Shown here one piece after another: positions 1 to 11,426 of a stretch of DNA of 64,000 nucleotides. Below the pieces are notes generated by a model. That model made no database searches. It was not told where the DNA came from and saw only the letters and a program-made list of their open reading frames with translations. The stretch is from Tetrapyrgos nigripes. Its lineage: Eukaryota; Basidiomycota; Agaricomycetes; Agaricales; Campanellaceae. The position numbers were made by a program, and so were the translations under genes. The stretch is from assembly GCA_013368315.1 (NCBI GenBank), contig JAACJM010000030.1, forward strand, positions 372,001-436,000, given 5' to 3'. Numbering within the stretch: position 1 is the first letter of the stretch; every line of letters starts with the position of its first letter.

Positions 1-1
1 T

Positions 2-1224
2 TCAACAAAGGCGACGGTTGTGAAGGGTATGAAGGAGAATGGCCTCACTGATGCGAGGGTTTTTGAGTCATGGTTGGAGGAGGAGAGGATATACCTACAG
101 TCAGGGAAGACGACGCCAGAGGAGGACATGCTCACAATGGCGTACTACCTCAAGTTGGAGGAACTGGAGAGGTGTGAGGAGGTGCTGAGAAAGGCTCAGG
201 AGAACCTCCGTATAGAGATATGGGACCCATCGTCGTCATCATCGTCAACGTGTACAGAGGAGCGTGTGAAGTTTCTGCGGGAAGATAAGGCTATTCAGAA
301 CAACCAGCAAAAGTGTCTACTGCTGGTAGACGACTTACAACACCTGGAGGGAAGGCTCGGTATTGAGGGCAGGTGGGAAAGGGGTTCTGAAGACTGGAGG
401 AGGGCTGAAAAGATGGTCAGGGAATCTCGGTATCAGAAGGCACTGGACAAGCTGGAGGGACTTGTAGTTGCCCGGATGTTTGAGTTGCAGAGGCTTAATT
501 TGTCTGGCACAGGTGCATTCCATTTATCTTCTTATTATACAGGTACTGACTAGGATACATCTGTCTAGGCTACAAGATGAGGCAACACATTGGCCATGCC
601 ATGAAAACCCGGTCCGAAAGCATTCGAAAGGCTCTCAACGAATACAACGCCGCTGCCGCCCTCCTCTCCCCTCCGCGCGATGCTCTTCAATGGTCGGACC
701 TTGTAGAGTATAGCTACCTCTCCGAATTTGATTTCCTCAAAGACACTCGCAATGACGTTAGAGAGAAGCCCTGGGCCAAACCTGCTCTCCGGCAACTCAT
801 GACCCAGTACTTCAAGCTCCTACGGTCCGAGGAAGAGCTCAAGCGCCTACATGTCGAGATCAAGCGTCTGGTGACATACATGAAGGAAGAGACCACTTAC
901 CTGGATGCAATCCGAGACCAACTCTACCAGACAGACCCGACGCTGTCGTTTCAAGTCCACCTGTACCGAAACAAACGTGGAAGGTTCAACGAGCAGCATA
1001 AAATGAGGTTGAAGCAGATCACCAAGCTATGGGGTTTCGACAGTAGAAACATGCACTACTTCCGACCAGGGGTGGGAATCCGACGTCAAATAGCAGTGCA
1101 GGACAACCAGGATGGATGGGAGACTGAAGGAGATGATGAGGAAGGTGAAGGCGAAGGCGAGGAGGAGGAGGAGGAGGCTGGAATCATTGCAGAGGCGGTC
1201 TTGGGCATTGCTAATGACCCTTAG
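2..1224 (+). CDS. KDZ-type transposase, 3' part (5' end outside window)
   Basis: The reading frame enters from the left edge in frame 2 and runs to a TAG at 1222-1224. One 56-nt intron at 513-568 (GT..AG) joins the exon ending in LNLSGT to the one beginning GYKMRQHIG, which keeps the frame. The sequence matches what I know of the C-terminal part of Kyakuja-Dileera-Zisupton (KDZ) transposases of Agaricomycetes: the run ATVVKGMKENGLTD, a charged helical middle, the PWAKPALR stretch and the RSEEELKRLHVEIKRL helix. An acidic Glu/Gly tail closes the protein. No frameshift or stop is visible, so this end may be intact, but the catalytic core lies outside the window. The role (transposition of large DNA elements) is inferred from the family, not shown here. 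Confidence 0.85.
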
Positions 1225-1556
1225 GCCGTAGTAGTAGTACTTGACTTGGCTTCGGTGTGGATGTATAGATATATATGTTGTGTAGTTAATACAGTGTACT
1301 AATGATTAGGTTATGACCATTGAAGTACCCCTGAGTAGCGGAAACCCTCTATCTAACATACTCCTCATAGCCAGACTCACGAAGTCCTACTGCCCACCGG
1401 AGGGCATCAAACTGCCCGGAAATGCGCTAAACACCTTATGTGAGACGCGCTTCAGGTACCCATCAAAGCCTTATAGAAGTCCCGTCAATTGGTCATGACA
1501 GGTGTTGCCTCAATACAAATGTCCGATAGAGTTCTTCTAAAATACACGACTCGCAG
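1225..1556. other. Non-coding gap between KDZ gene and hAT remnant
   Basis: This 332-bp stretch holds no supported gene. It begins with the 3' flank of the KDZ gene. I searched it for an inverted partner of the hAT right end (which reads ACTACCCTG at 4521-4529) and found none, so the left end of the hAT element appears to be missing. Confidence 0.5.
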
Positions 1557-4342
1557 ATGCCGGACCCGCCGAGTAATGTCGATTCCGAGGCTATGGACAT
1601 TGATTCGACGCCAATTTAAGCTTCTCGGGCACCCTCTCAGCCCGAAGCCTCGAAAAGTGCCGCCGTTCTCTCTGATGCTGCTGCAAAGTCACGTCAACTT
1701 GAGCGGGATGAGCGAAGGCGTAATGGAAATCTCATTTCTCATGAAGAGAAGTCAACAGGCCGTAAATTTGATGAGCTTTGTGCGAAGTTAGTGATCACAC
1801 GCACAGAGAAAAACGGCAAGGGTGTCGAAACTTCTGCATATTATTGCCTGGGATGTGACACACGTTGGACAAACAATGCCAGATCCCGATGCTTGCCTCA
1901 TGCAAGAACTGCACGGTAAGCAAGATTTCCAACTTGATTTTAGAGGATACATTACGTTCTGACTTTTCAAAGACACTTCAAAGGCTATTTCCAAAACTTC
2001 GGCAGGAAGTTACCGATGAACTTGCTTCCAAGTCCGGTGAGAAGACTGGTTCCGGAAAATCTGTAGCACCAGCAGTGCGTACCAAGAAGTGTAAGGTTGA
2101 AGACGAAGCAATGAATCGCACCCCTGTGGATGATTTGCCCGTTGACTCTTCCACTCATGCTTCTTTGGAGCCACTGTCTGAGGAGCCCGAGTCCGAGTCC
2201 AGGTTGTATCAATCAACACTAGACTCTCACTGCGTCGAGACTGGAAATATTAGCGCTCAGAGACAAGCAAAAATCAATTATTATTTGCTTCGTTTTTTTC
2301 TATGTTGCGCAATTGCATTCTCAGTCTGTAGTAGTGGCTTTTTCATTGACTTCATAAAGGTCCTGTAAGCCGTTTTACTTTGTTTTTTTTTTCATTGAAA
2401 AATTCTAATCTTATAATCTGTGTAGTGTTCCTTCCTATCATGTTCCAGACCCAACAGACTTCTTTCCTGCCCATATCTCCAGCGAGGCTGCCGCTGTTGC
2501 CAAAAAGCTTGCTTCTTTCCTTACTCAGTTTATTCACCTGTCATTATCATTTGATGGGTGGACAAGTCGACGACACGATGAGATTTATACTGTTCATATC
2601 ACAATTCCTGCTCCCTACCGAATGTCCTACATGTTTGAAGGAGTTATTCTCACAGGAGAATCAACAAACGGCCAGACTTTATTCGAGAGGATATCTGTGG
2701 TGTGTAAATTTCAGTATTCATTGAGCTATTCATTATTTAATTGAGTTTCCTTCTATGTACAACAGCAGTATCATTCGATGCTTCAGCGCTATTCAGCGGT
2801 GCTATACAAGTGGTGTACTCAAGTTCAACACAAAAGCTGTTTGTCTCTCAATGTCCTTTTCATATGAATTCTGCTGATATTTTTCCTAGACCAAGGAGCT
2901 TGAGAATTACATCAAACCTGGACCAATGTCTTTACAATTCCTTGGAAAGCTTTACCAGATTGATGCACTTCTCAAGCCCGTTGCATGGGGTCTCAAAACA
3001 CTTGAAGGACAACATGTAACATGTTCTGATGTGTTTTTTGTTTTTGTTGGTATTTCAATTGGATTCAACGATGTGTTTGCCAAAGCTCGTGAGTTCAATT
3101 TCCTTTACCTTCTCAATTTCAATGTTACTTAGTGAAGATTAGGTTCAGATAATCCCGACTTCTATGCTCACAGGAGCGAGACTTTTGCAGTGTATAATCA
3201 TCGATTCCGAATATTCATGAACGATTGCACACCTGGAATGTTTCTATTGGCTTATCTCCTTGATCCCAGTGCGTACATTTGCTCTGTGGCATTCTGAGAC
3301 TAATATATTTCATTCATAGTATACTATTCTGATAGCCCACTCCGACTTGCACTACCTCCTCGTGAACATTTTAGCAAGAAAACAGCATCCAAACTCGTCA
3401 TTGAGCTGATGGGGAATGCGATTGATCTGTTCAGACATGAACAGCTCCGTGAAGGCTCTGGTAGTGCGGACGATGCTGTAGAATTTGCAAAACAGCTTAC
3501 AGGTACGTAGTACATATTCACTTACTTACTATTTGAACTTCAAGTTGTACTGAAAACCTGCAGCATATATGTATCGTGAAGCTCCATTCAACCGCTCTGC
3601 ACCAGACGATCATTCTCATCGTTTGGGATGGTGGGAAGCTGTTGAGAAAGATAGCAATGCGCATTTATTGGCGGTGAGCAAGCTTTTGAATTTATACTTG
3701 ATGTAGTATGCAGAACTAACGCTGATTCTCTAGAAAATTGGAAGGAAGCTGTTCTCTGTTCTGCCATCAGAAATGCCTGATGAACGGAGCGCTTCTAAGA
3801 TGACCGCTCTCAGCACAAGCAAACGAAACAGGCTATCTGCTACTAATATTATCGAGACTGTTCAACTTCAAAATTACTGGCGCTACGGGTTCAAAAAAGA
3901 AGTCTACTCAGATCACCACGCCCATTTAACTCTTCCCAAGGGTACTCCCTCAGCTTCATCCGGTCCCATCGAGTACCCTGCTCCGACACTAGAGGATCTT
4001 CTGAACCCAATTCCAGAGAACCCAGGCGCAATCAACGAAGATATACTCTTTGATCCCGCTGATCCGTATGGTGTCAATGAACTTGTGGAGGAATCAGATG
4101 ACGACGACGATGACTTGGAATTCACTCCACAGGTCATTCGTACATCTAATCTTGAGCGACTTGATATTGAGGATTATGTTGACCTGTCGTCTCCTTTGGT
4201 TCGGGCTCGATATACAGATCCGGGGCAGCCAAAGCCTCAGGTGGAAAAAGGTCAGGGCAATTCATCCCAAAGGAAGTCTGACCAGCCAGTAAAATGGACC
4301 CCCGCTGAAGTTCAGTATGACTCAAAAAAGGTTGCTTGGTAG
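1557..4342 (+). pseudogene. hAT-family transposase, internally deleted
   Basis: From 1557 the frame encodes a basic region followed by a BED-like zinc finger (a CxxC pair at YYCLGCDTRWTN, then C and H, about 1830-1910). It contains an in-frame TAA at 1617-1619. After introns, an exon at about 2436-2715 reads LSFDGWTSRRHDEIYTVHITIP, the hAT/RNase H-like core signature. Later exons (about 2890-3060, 3170-3270, 3320-3500, 3735-4342) resemble the C-terminal hAT part: TLEGQH..CSDVFFVFVGI, PGMFLLAYLLDP and DERSASKMTALSTSKRNRLSA. The segment expected between the core and these exons (the DGG/DPCH region) is absent, so the protein cannot be complete. Several splice phases do not close. I read this as a dead copy. 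Exon borders are approximate. Confidence 0.75.
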
Positions 4343-4529
4343 ATACACGTCAAATACAGGTACTAGCACTATAATACACGGAATTCGTATAATACCAGTA
4401 TTTTACAGTGTATTATACGTATTATACGTCGATTTCTCGGCGCTTGCGGCGAGCTGTAAAAAACGTATGATACAAGCCATCTGTATCATACGCGAGCGCC
4501 AGATCGGCACCTCGTATCATACTACCCTG
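4343..4529 (+). mobile_element. Right terminal region of the hAT element
   Basis: Directly after the transposase stop lie dense short inverted motifs: GTATAATAC and its relatives, a CGTATGATAC/GTATCATACG pair, and the CTCGGCG..GCGGCGAG hairpin. The block ends ACTACCCTG at 4521-4529, the complement of the CAGGG start common in hAT termini. DUF6699-like coding sequence resumes within about 20 bp. The boundary is inferred because no left terminal repeat was found. Confidence 0.45.
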
Positions 4530-4545
4530 ATTTAGTCTCATCCAG

Positions 4546-5036
4546 AGCCCTACCTCAAACCATCAAACCTCTACAGCATCCCTCTTCCCGCTCAAGTCGA
4601 CCCCAACGTTACAGTGATCCCATTCCTTCAGTCGGGGTCCGGGTTTGGGCTAGACATCGACTTGCGCATGTCGTCACGACAGCTTGGGTTACGGGGTGAA
4701 GGGGCAATGCAGTTACAGAGGTATCTGGCTGTACCAGCGACGAGTCCACCATTACCGTCAATGACGGTGGTACATCCCGAGCTGCCTTGGCCAATAACGG
4801 TGCATTTCTCGGGAATGGACTACGTGACGGTATGGGACGTTTTGGTGACGATAGTGGAGTCGTTGAGGTTACCGACATCGATACCTCTGGATAGCGAAAG
4901 TGACGCGGGAGGGAGAAGACGTGGCAGAGGCGGTACCAGACTGGATTATCTACCGGGAAGGCGATTGGTAGGGCTGAAGAAGAGCGAATTGGGCGAGGAT
5001 GTGTGGTTCATGGATGTTGTACGAGTACAGATTTGA
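4546..5036 (+). pseudogene. DUF6699 protein fragment
   Basis: The open frame matches the intact DUF6699 gene at 13209-14071 almost residue for residue from LPxQVDPNV to the end. Shared signatures are MSSRQLGLR, PPLPSMT, LPWPITVH, the VTVWDVLVTIVESLRLP run, RLDYLPG and GEDVW. The N-terminal Pro/Ser-rich exon of the intact copy is missing, and the frame begins right after the hAT end at 4529. It is therefore either a gene split by the transposon or a duplicated 3' fragment. The function of DUF6699 is unknown to me. The stop is TGA at 5034-5036. Confidence 0.7.
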
Positions 5037-5354
5037 AGCACACGGACGGTTATTATGTTGGTCAGATTTAGCTTCTATTGTAATTCTTAGGATACATGCC
5101 TATATCAAAGTACCCGCCGTAAGCCCCATGAAAGATAGATTGAAGACCACCATGACGTACCGACTACATGACTGGTTTACCAGGACAGGAACGACACTCA
5201 ACCTAGAGCAAAGTAGCACAATTATATGCCTAGAAGACGAACATATTAGTTTGAGCAATCGAAAACGCGAATAATACCATACAGGTTGTGATACACACCG
5301 ATGTCTCAAACCCTCAACGCCGCAGGGACTAATGGTGGCCAAGCTGGCAGAACC
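5037..5354. other. Non-coding gap
   Basis: I see no gene, repeat or terminal structure in these 318 bases. The left part is the 3' flank of the DUF6699 fragment, and the right part lies downstream of a minus-strand gene ending at 5355. Confidence 0.4.
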
Positions 5355-6459
5355 TTAGCCAAGACCCATGAATAGACCCATAAACTTCCATGCCTCCCTT
5401 ACAAACCCAACCACGACCAGAACATATGAAGCAACGGCTGTCGGTGCATACAAGATGCCTATCCAGCGCCATTCATCTATCGCGTCAAATAAGAACGACA
5501 TCAGCGCGATATCGTTGCTGAAGTCGAGTCCGTCATCCGAACTTGAAATTGGCTTGAAGATGATATCCCTTGTCTTTCATGGGCATGATGGGGGGGATCA
5601 AAATAGGACATGTGGTCGGAACCGGAGACAGACTCTGAAATACTGTCAATTAGTACTGCACAGTATGCTCGGCACTTCCAAAGACACTTACAGTGCATAG
5701 GCCGTTATACGAGTTTGCCTGGAGATATACTGAGGAGCATGGTTGAGGCATTGGGAAACTCCCGTTGAGTACATCTCTGGCAAGCGTATTGGGGAAGCAA
5801 GAGGATGGTACGCGTTTCGAGCATGGTTGGCATTTCTTCCAGACTAGCGGAATGTATACGTGGTTGAGACAAGCGTGATAGTAGTGGTGCTTGTCATGGC
5901 TTGTTCCCATGTGTGATAAGACTGTCTTTGTAACAATCAGTCCTTTACTCAATCGATTAGGACCAGTAACACCCACCTTGTTGAAATGTAACACAGACAA
6001 GTGGGACCATTTGGTCCTAGCCCGGGTAATACACTCCTCCTCCTCCTCCTCCACTAGAGATAAGGCGACGTTTTGCAGTACCTGTCGAGTAAGCTGGAAC
6101 GATAGTGGAGGTGAGGAAGAAACCGAGTTTGTTTGTCCAACTCTTGCCAACGAACAGGCAGTTCCGACTGTGCTTTCACGCCGTGTATGTTCTTCAGAGG
6201 CATTTTACGACGTCTGGGAGTACCAGACATATGGGCTGAAGCATTTGGGGGAGTTTGAGGCAGTTCTGCATGAGTAGTAGAAGCCGAGGAAAGTGTGGGT
6301 ATGAGATACAGAATCATATTCCCGTTGACAGTGAGGGCTATGCTCGCGATTGGGACAAAGAAAGCACTGGAGGCAAATGTTAGAAGGGTAAGGAAGAATA
6401 TCATTGCGTATAAACACATCTAAGCCCTTGTAGCATACACCGTCCTTTGGTCTTGTCAA
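5355..6459 (-). CDS. Unrecognised multi-exon gene, possible membrane protein
   Basis: Several minus-strand frames look coding but do not join cleanly. The 3' exon (about 5570-5355, stop TAA at 5357-5355) contains SFLFDAIDEWRWIGIL and then a hydrophobic segment, APTAVASYVLVVVGFV. A good intron (GTAAGT..TTTCAG) lies at about 5691-5637. Further 5', a frame at 6420 starts MIFFLTLLTFASSAFFVPIA, a likely membrane segment, and another reads GKSWTNKLGFFLTSTIV. A run of seven C on the coding strand near 5590 could be a frameshift. I do not recognise the family. It may be a degraded gene or one with introns I have not resolved. Confidence 0.35.
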
Positions 6460-6783
6460 TTCTTGATTTTCGCGTTTGGAGGGTCAAGTTTCGTTGATTT
6501 CCTCAGATATTATGGCAAGTGTAGCAATTAAAAGTAGTGTATTAGGTGGACATCGATACAACGAGTGAGACTAGCAAAAGAGCGAAGGGAGACGAAAGGA
6601 TGTATGAAGCAACTTCCTCTGAAGCTTACGTCAACAAGATTATAAACATTGTAAACAATAAAGCACCAAGCAAATTCAGCCAATCAGAGAAGGGGCTTGA
6701 AACGAACCGAACCGAGCGGTACCACGTTTTTGGTTTGGGATTGATTGTGCTTCATATCCAGCGCGCAATAACTCCGGTCACTG

Positions 6784-6789
6784 TATAAA
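6784..6789 (+). promoter_or_regulatory. TATA box of the small one-TM gene, copy 1
   Basis: TATAAA at 6784-6789 lies 82 bp upstream of the ATG at 6866, a normal distance for a fungal core promoter. The corresponding region of copy 2 differs in sequence. Confidence 0.45.
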
Positions 6790-6865
6790 GCCGCGCGCAT
6801 ACCAGAGGTTAGATTGAGCATCGTACCACACAGAACCAATAAGATTGCATACCTCATCGTTCCTC

Positions 6866-7508
6866 ATGCCTAGCGTCGCGTCCAACGTCCCGAGAGCACC
6901 ATTGCCGAATGGGGTAGTTACTCAGGTGGACGCTTCCTCGGTCTCAATCCTCGGGCCCCTATTCCGATATTCAGTCGTCGTCATTCTCATATCTTTTGGA
7001 CTCTTCGTCCTTCGCTATCGCTATCCTTGCCTGACTCTTCATGGTCTGGAGCGCTACATCTCCGAAGCTCGAGATGCGTTGGAACGTTGTCGGGAAGAGG
7101 GAGTCCCTGCAGCTGTATGGCATACTCACGGGTCGGATCTCTGGAGGTGCGAGTTACGTGTTTTCTAGTATATTTTAAAGTACTTACTATTCATGCGCAT
7201 CCCGCTGTTTTTACTGTTTGTTTTGTAGATTCGAGGATAGGCTATCTGTCGCGAGGGAAGAATCCTCTCGTCATCTATTTCGCTGGGCATCTATGCATAT
7301 CTATGTCTTCCATAGTCTCACAATAATCCCGGAAATAGCCCGCTGCTATGATGACATTCAGGTTGTCCAGGCCTCTATCATCGTGAGTCTGCACATATGA
7401 TCCTTTTATTGAGTCAACCTTTCTTAGAAGAGACCTTACACCAGAAAATTATTGAACATTCTGGCAGACGGCAGAGAAGCAGTGCGTTTCCTGAGAACTC
7501 ACCACTAG
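6866..7508 (+). CDS. Small one-TM fungal protein, paralogue 1 (171 aa)
   Basis: Three exons: 6866-7146, 7229-7382 and 7428-7508. The introns are 82 and 45 nt with GT..AG ends, and the total of 516 nt keeps one frame. The protein has a short N-terminus, one hydrophobic segment (FRYSVVVILISFGLFVLRY, about residues 33-51), then a conserved charged region, ISEARDALERCREEGVP followed by SDLWR, joined by splicing to FEDRLS. I recall similar small proteins in Agaricomycete genomes (the AWRxxxSDLWRCE-type motif) but know no function. The first true ATG is at 6866; the frame is open upstream without one. The paralogue at 10775-11426 has exons 1 and 2 of identical length. Confidence 0.65.
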
Positions 7509-7990
7509 CATATTAGAGCCAGCCACAGGCATCTGAACAGGGTAGATTTCCAGTGACTTTCGCAGTCGGAATGTCTATCAAAGCTGTAGTAAGTATTTCA
7601 TATTCATCCAAGGAGGAGTCGATTAAATTCATTGAATATAGTTAGATGATGAGTTGGAGAAGTGAAAGCTGGTGGTATATGCGCATAATACTCACCTGGA
7701 GAATTTAATCGTACAATTGGATTGTGGCTGATAATACGTGTACTGATAATTCGTTTGTATGCTTTGCGTTTGCTTTCGTCTTGCTATACAAGTTTCCTCC
7801 TGATTGCATAAATCCCTTTCTCGTACCGAACAATGTACCCTGTTGACTCTATCCATCCTGAAACAGATTATTCTCTTCCAGCGACTGCTAGTGGAAGCCT
7901 CTCCAGTCGATGCAATTGTCTGTCCGTGTGTCGCATGTGACAATCAGAATCTACACTTTTCTTCAATGCATAGCGATATTCTATCCAGCT

Positions 7991-9372
7991 ACAAGTAGAT
8001 ATTCAACAGCATAAATACGTTACTGAATAATTAGATAAATCCTACCCTGTTCTCGTACTTACTGTTGAATCTTTCTATCCTGAACACTTCTCTAATCGAC
8101 AAAATCCTCAAGATATCATAAGCCCTGTGGACTGTCCTTAGTACTCAGGGTCAGCTTTCGATGGTCGGGAGAGAGGCGTCGAATTCTGCTAGTTCCGAGG
8201 AAATGCCTCTCACGCTGGGAAATGGTGGTGCAATTCCGGTATGTAGGTATGTTTTTGTGTCAGCGCTCACTGGGCTCCATGAATCTCTAACTGCCACCTA
8301 AATTCAGACAGTGGCATGCCAACAAGCCTGATTGATCAGTGATCAATGTTTGTTCTCGATTCTGATTCTTCCTCATGATCTTAGATCCTTGGAGGAACAC
8401 GCTCTTCAACTCTGCTTGCATCTGATCATTTCTTATTTCTTATTTTCTCTCTCCAATCTGCCAGATGATGCCCACCTCTGTCGGAAGGGAACATCATTCT
8501 GAACCTAGGCATGCTGGGGCTGCAGATCTGTCATTCCATACCTTCTTCGGGAGTGGACATCATCTTCCTAGAGCACTACTGCAAGATCTTCTGATCAAAA
8601 CCTTCGACTCATTGCGATGCCAGAGGAAGTAGTGTGTACTTTTCATTAAGCAAAATGTGTTTCTTCACTGATGCAATCCCAGATTGCAAGTCTTGTGCCA
8701 TGGCACAAGCACACTTTTCTATGTTCAAAACCATGACAGAATGTGCTAGCAACGTCGGGATCCGTGAACTTTGATGACGAGACACACAAAAGGCCCTACT
8801 GATCAAAATTCTCCATGACAGAATGTGCGAGCGACTTCGGGATCCATGAACTTTGATGAAGTTTGATGATGCGCAAAAAACCTTACTGATCAAAATTCTG
8901 GAGGTGTAGGTGCGTAGTTGTTGTGAGGGGTGCTCGTGACTTAATCAGGAAATGTACTGAGAAACCACCATTGCCCCTTTCATTTTTGAATTACCCTTCA
9001 GGTTAGATAGCCTCACGCCTGGATTTATATGGGCTTTTGTTTTTGTAAGTCAAAAGAAGTTTTTGTGTCCAAGATGCTACATATACATTAGTAGTGCGTT
9101 CAGATGCAAATATTCATTGAATATGGGTCAAAATCTTCCGGCGGTTGAAAAGCCTGCAATGAGAAGCCACTAATGCTCCCAACACAGGAAATCCCCTTGC
9201 ATTTGCTTTGAGGTAGAATAACCAGACGAACGGACTAGATGATCAAGATCCTGCAAAGATGTCAACGCGATTCTTTAACCCGAAGGAGCTCACTCAAATT
9301 CGGCACCCAACCTCCATTTGGAAACCTCCAGTTTGAATGAACTTTCTAGCTCACTGGATCTTGGTACTTAGT
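7991..9372. other. Non-coding gap with a direct repeat
   Basis: No gene is supported in these 1.4 kb. The visible structure is a tandem direct repeat at 8732-8902 (listed separately) and general AT-rich sequence. The gap ends at the start of duplicated segment copy 2. Confidence 0.45.
8732..8902. repeat. Tandem direct repeat of about 82 bp, two units
   Basis: Two adjacent units begin CATGACAGAATGTGC at 8732 and 8814, and both end CTGATCAAAATTCT. Inner blocks such as CGGGATCC(G/A)TGAACTTTGATGA are shared. They differ by substitutions and a small insertion in unit 2. Confidence 0.7.
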
Positions 9373-9986
9373 AGGTGGACATGGATACAACGAGTGAGAC
9401 TAGCAAAAAGGGCAAAGGGAGACAAAAGGGTGTATAGGGGCACCCTACGTACCTTGTCGTTTGCTCCAAGCCCCTTCCTCTGAAGCTTGCGTCAACAATT
9501 CCCACTACCTAACGGTAGTGGGTTTTTCCAGTACGATCAAATTTACGTTCAGCCAAAAAAATTGGCAGAGAAATGTAAAACCGGGTCTTGCGGACCGCGG
9601 CTCGTCGATTCCCGCCATTTCACTTATTGTTTGCCAGCTGTCACTCCACTGACGACACTGCTGCCTTTTGTCTTTTGAGGTTTAGGGGTTCCTACTCTTT
9701 TTGTTTGACTGTTGCCTTTTATCTGGTGCGTTGGGTTGTCCCTCTTTATCAACTCTTGCCCTTGGCTTACCACGCAAAATCCTTTCATTTTCTCCTCGAC
9801 ACTGTGACCATGCTTCCCGTCACTGTTGGTCAAATGAGCCCATTGAGCCCAATGGTATGGGGGTGTGGACTAGGTGTGTGCGGTCAATTTCCTAAGTCGC
9901 TTGGGGTACCAGACCTGGCCAGAGGACAAGTCCGGTCGCAGAAAATGGCGGAAACTTTTGGATGTGTGACGCAGATGAACGAGTCT

Positions 9987-10173
9987 ACAGCCCTTTGCAT
10001 ACTGTTCTACAGGTCATGGTCTGTGGAAACCAGTATTTATTTATATTTGTTCCCATACAAAAGACCCTGAAATGATGGGCTGACGTCAATTTTCATGGCA
10101 ATTGTATGGGAGCAAACATAAATAAATAGGTGTTTCAAGAGTTCGTGACCTGTAGAATAATATGCAAAGGGCT
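9987..10173. repeat. Foldback (imperfect inverted repeat), arms about 77 bp
   Basis: The left arm (9987-10064, starting TACAGCCCTTTGCAT) is largely complementary to the right arm (10096-10173, ending ATGCAAAGGGCTGTA). Both carry the TATTTATTTAT core and the CCCATACAA block. About 31 bp separates the arms. There is no coding potential. This may be a small foldback transposon. Confidence 0.7.
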
Positions 10174-10177
10174 GTAT

Positions 10178-10313
10178 GTTGCGTATATATTTTGAGTGAC
10201 AGTTGTACTTAGTCGAGCGGACTGGGAAAATGGCAGAAACTGTTGGATGTGTGATGCAGATGAATGAGTCTATGTTGCGTATATATTTAAAGTGACAGTT
10301 GTACTTAGTCGAG
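10178..10313. repeat. Short direct repeats
   Basis: TGTTGCGTATATATTT plus GTGACAGTTGTACTTAGTCG occurs at 10178-10219 and again at 10271-10313. A second unit (ATGGC(G/A)GAAACTGTTGGATGTGTGA type) occurs at about 9945 and 10228. This suggests local slippage duplication next to the foldback. Confidence 0.55.
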
Positions 10314-10774
10314 TGTACTTGGGGATTTTTGCAGTGATGATGTGCAGAGGTCAACCAGATGCGTTGGGGGCCAGCTGCCCACCGGCATGTGTAAAACATA
10401 CAGTAAAGCAAGCTAGACAAATCCAGCCAATCAGGGGAAGAGCGACAAGTCGACATTCGGGATGACGATGAGTTCCTGAAGGAGGAGATCTGGAGGTGGA
10501 AAAGGCAGGACGGAACCAGATCCGTAGCCGGTTTGCACGGAAGCCAGGCGATTCGGAGGGAGATCCTAAAAAGGAAGACGATTGCTTGTTCGGGGCAAGG
10601 ACGGCGATAGGGTTTTGGTCATTTTTCAGAATCTGGATCTCGATCATGATTATGCATATGCATTATGGGCCATACAAGAAGCAAACGATTTCCATAGCCA
10701 TCTCTCGCCGGACGTCGATGACCTGTTCCTACGACATACCTTCCCCACAAAAATTGCATACCTCATCGTTCCTC

Positions 10775-11426
10775 ATGCCCAGTGGTGAGTCTGATGTCCT
10801 GGGACCACCATTGCCAAGCGGGATAGTTGCTCAGGTGGACCATTCCTCGATCTCAACCCTAGAGCACCTATTCCGATATTCAGTCGTCGTCATTCTCACG
10901 TCTTTGGGGCTTCTCGTCCTTCGCTACCGGTATCCCTGCTTGACCATTCATGGTCTGGAGTGCTACATTTCCGAAGCTCGAGATGTGTTGGAACGTTGTC
11001 GGGAAGAGGGGGTCCCTGCAACCATGTGGTGTACTCACGAGTCGGATCTCTGGAGGTGCGAGTTAAGTTCGTGTTTTTAGTATATTCTAAAGTACTTACT
11101 ATTCATGTGCATTGTTCTGTAGATTCGAGGATAGGCTATCTGTCATGAAGGAAGAATCCTCTCGACATCTGTTTCGCTGGACGTCTATGCATATCCATGT
11201 CTCCCATAGTCTCAAAATAATCCCGGAAATAGTCCGTTGCTATGATGACATTCAGGTTGTCCAGGCCTCTATCATCGTGAGTCTGCATATGTGTTGGTTT
11301 TATTAAGTCGATATTTCTCAGAAGAGACCCGACCCCAGAGAATTATCGAATGTTATGCCAGACGGCAGAGAAGCACTGGCAGTGCACTTCCTGAGAACCC
11401 ACATTTTTATACCGCTGGCATATTAG
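10775..11426 (+). CDS. Small one-TM fungal protein, paralogue 2 (179 aa)
   Basis: Exons at 10775-11055 (281 nt), 11123-11276 (154 nt) and 11322-11426 (105 nt) give one frame of 540 nt. Exons 1 and 2 have exactly the lengths seen in the paralogue at 6866-7508. The hydrophobic segment (FRYSVVVILTSLGLLVLRY) and the SEARDVLERCREEGVP helix are conserved. The C-terminal exon diverges: it runs eight codons longer, ending FIPLAY. The frame is also open upstream of the ATG, so a longer N-terminus is possible. Function is unknown. The pair shows normal gene-like conservation, favouring real genes over chance frames. Confidence 0.65.

Larger units (their letters stand above)
6545..7990 (+). repeat. Duplicated segment, copy 1
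   Basis: This block is similar to 9373-11920 over its start (GGTGGACATCGATACAACGA, shared with one change at 9374), over the small gene, and over about 480 bp downstream of it. Copy 2 carries about 1.2 kb more between its start and the gene. The duplication therefore includes the promoter side, gene and 3' flank. Confidence 0.75.
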
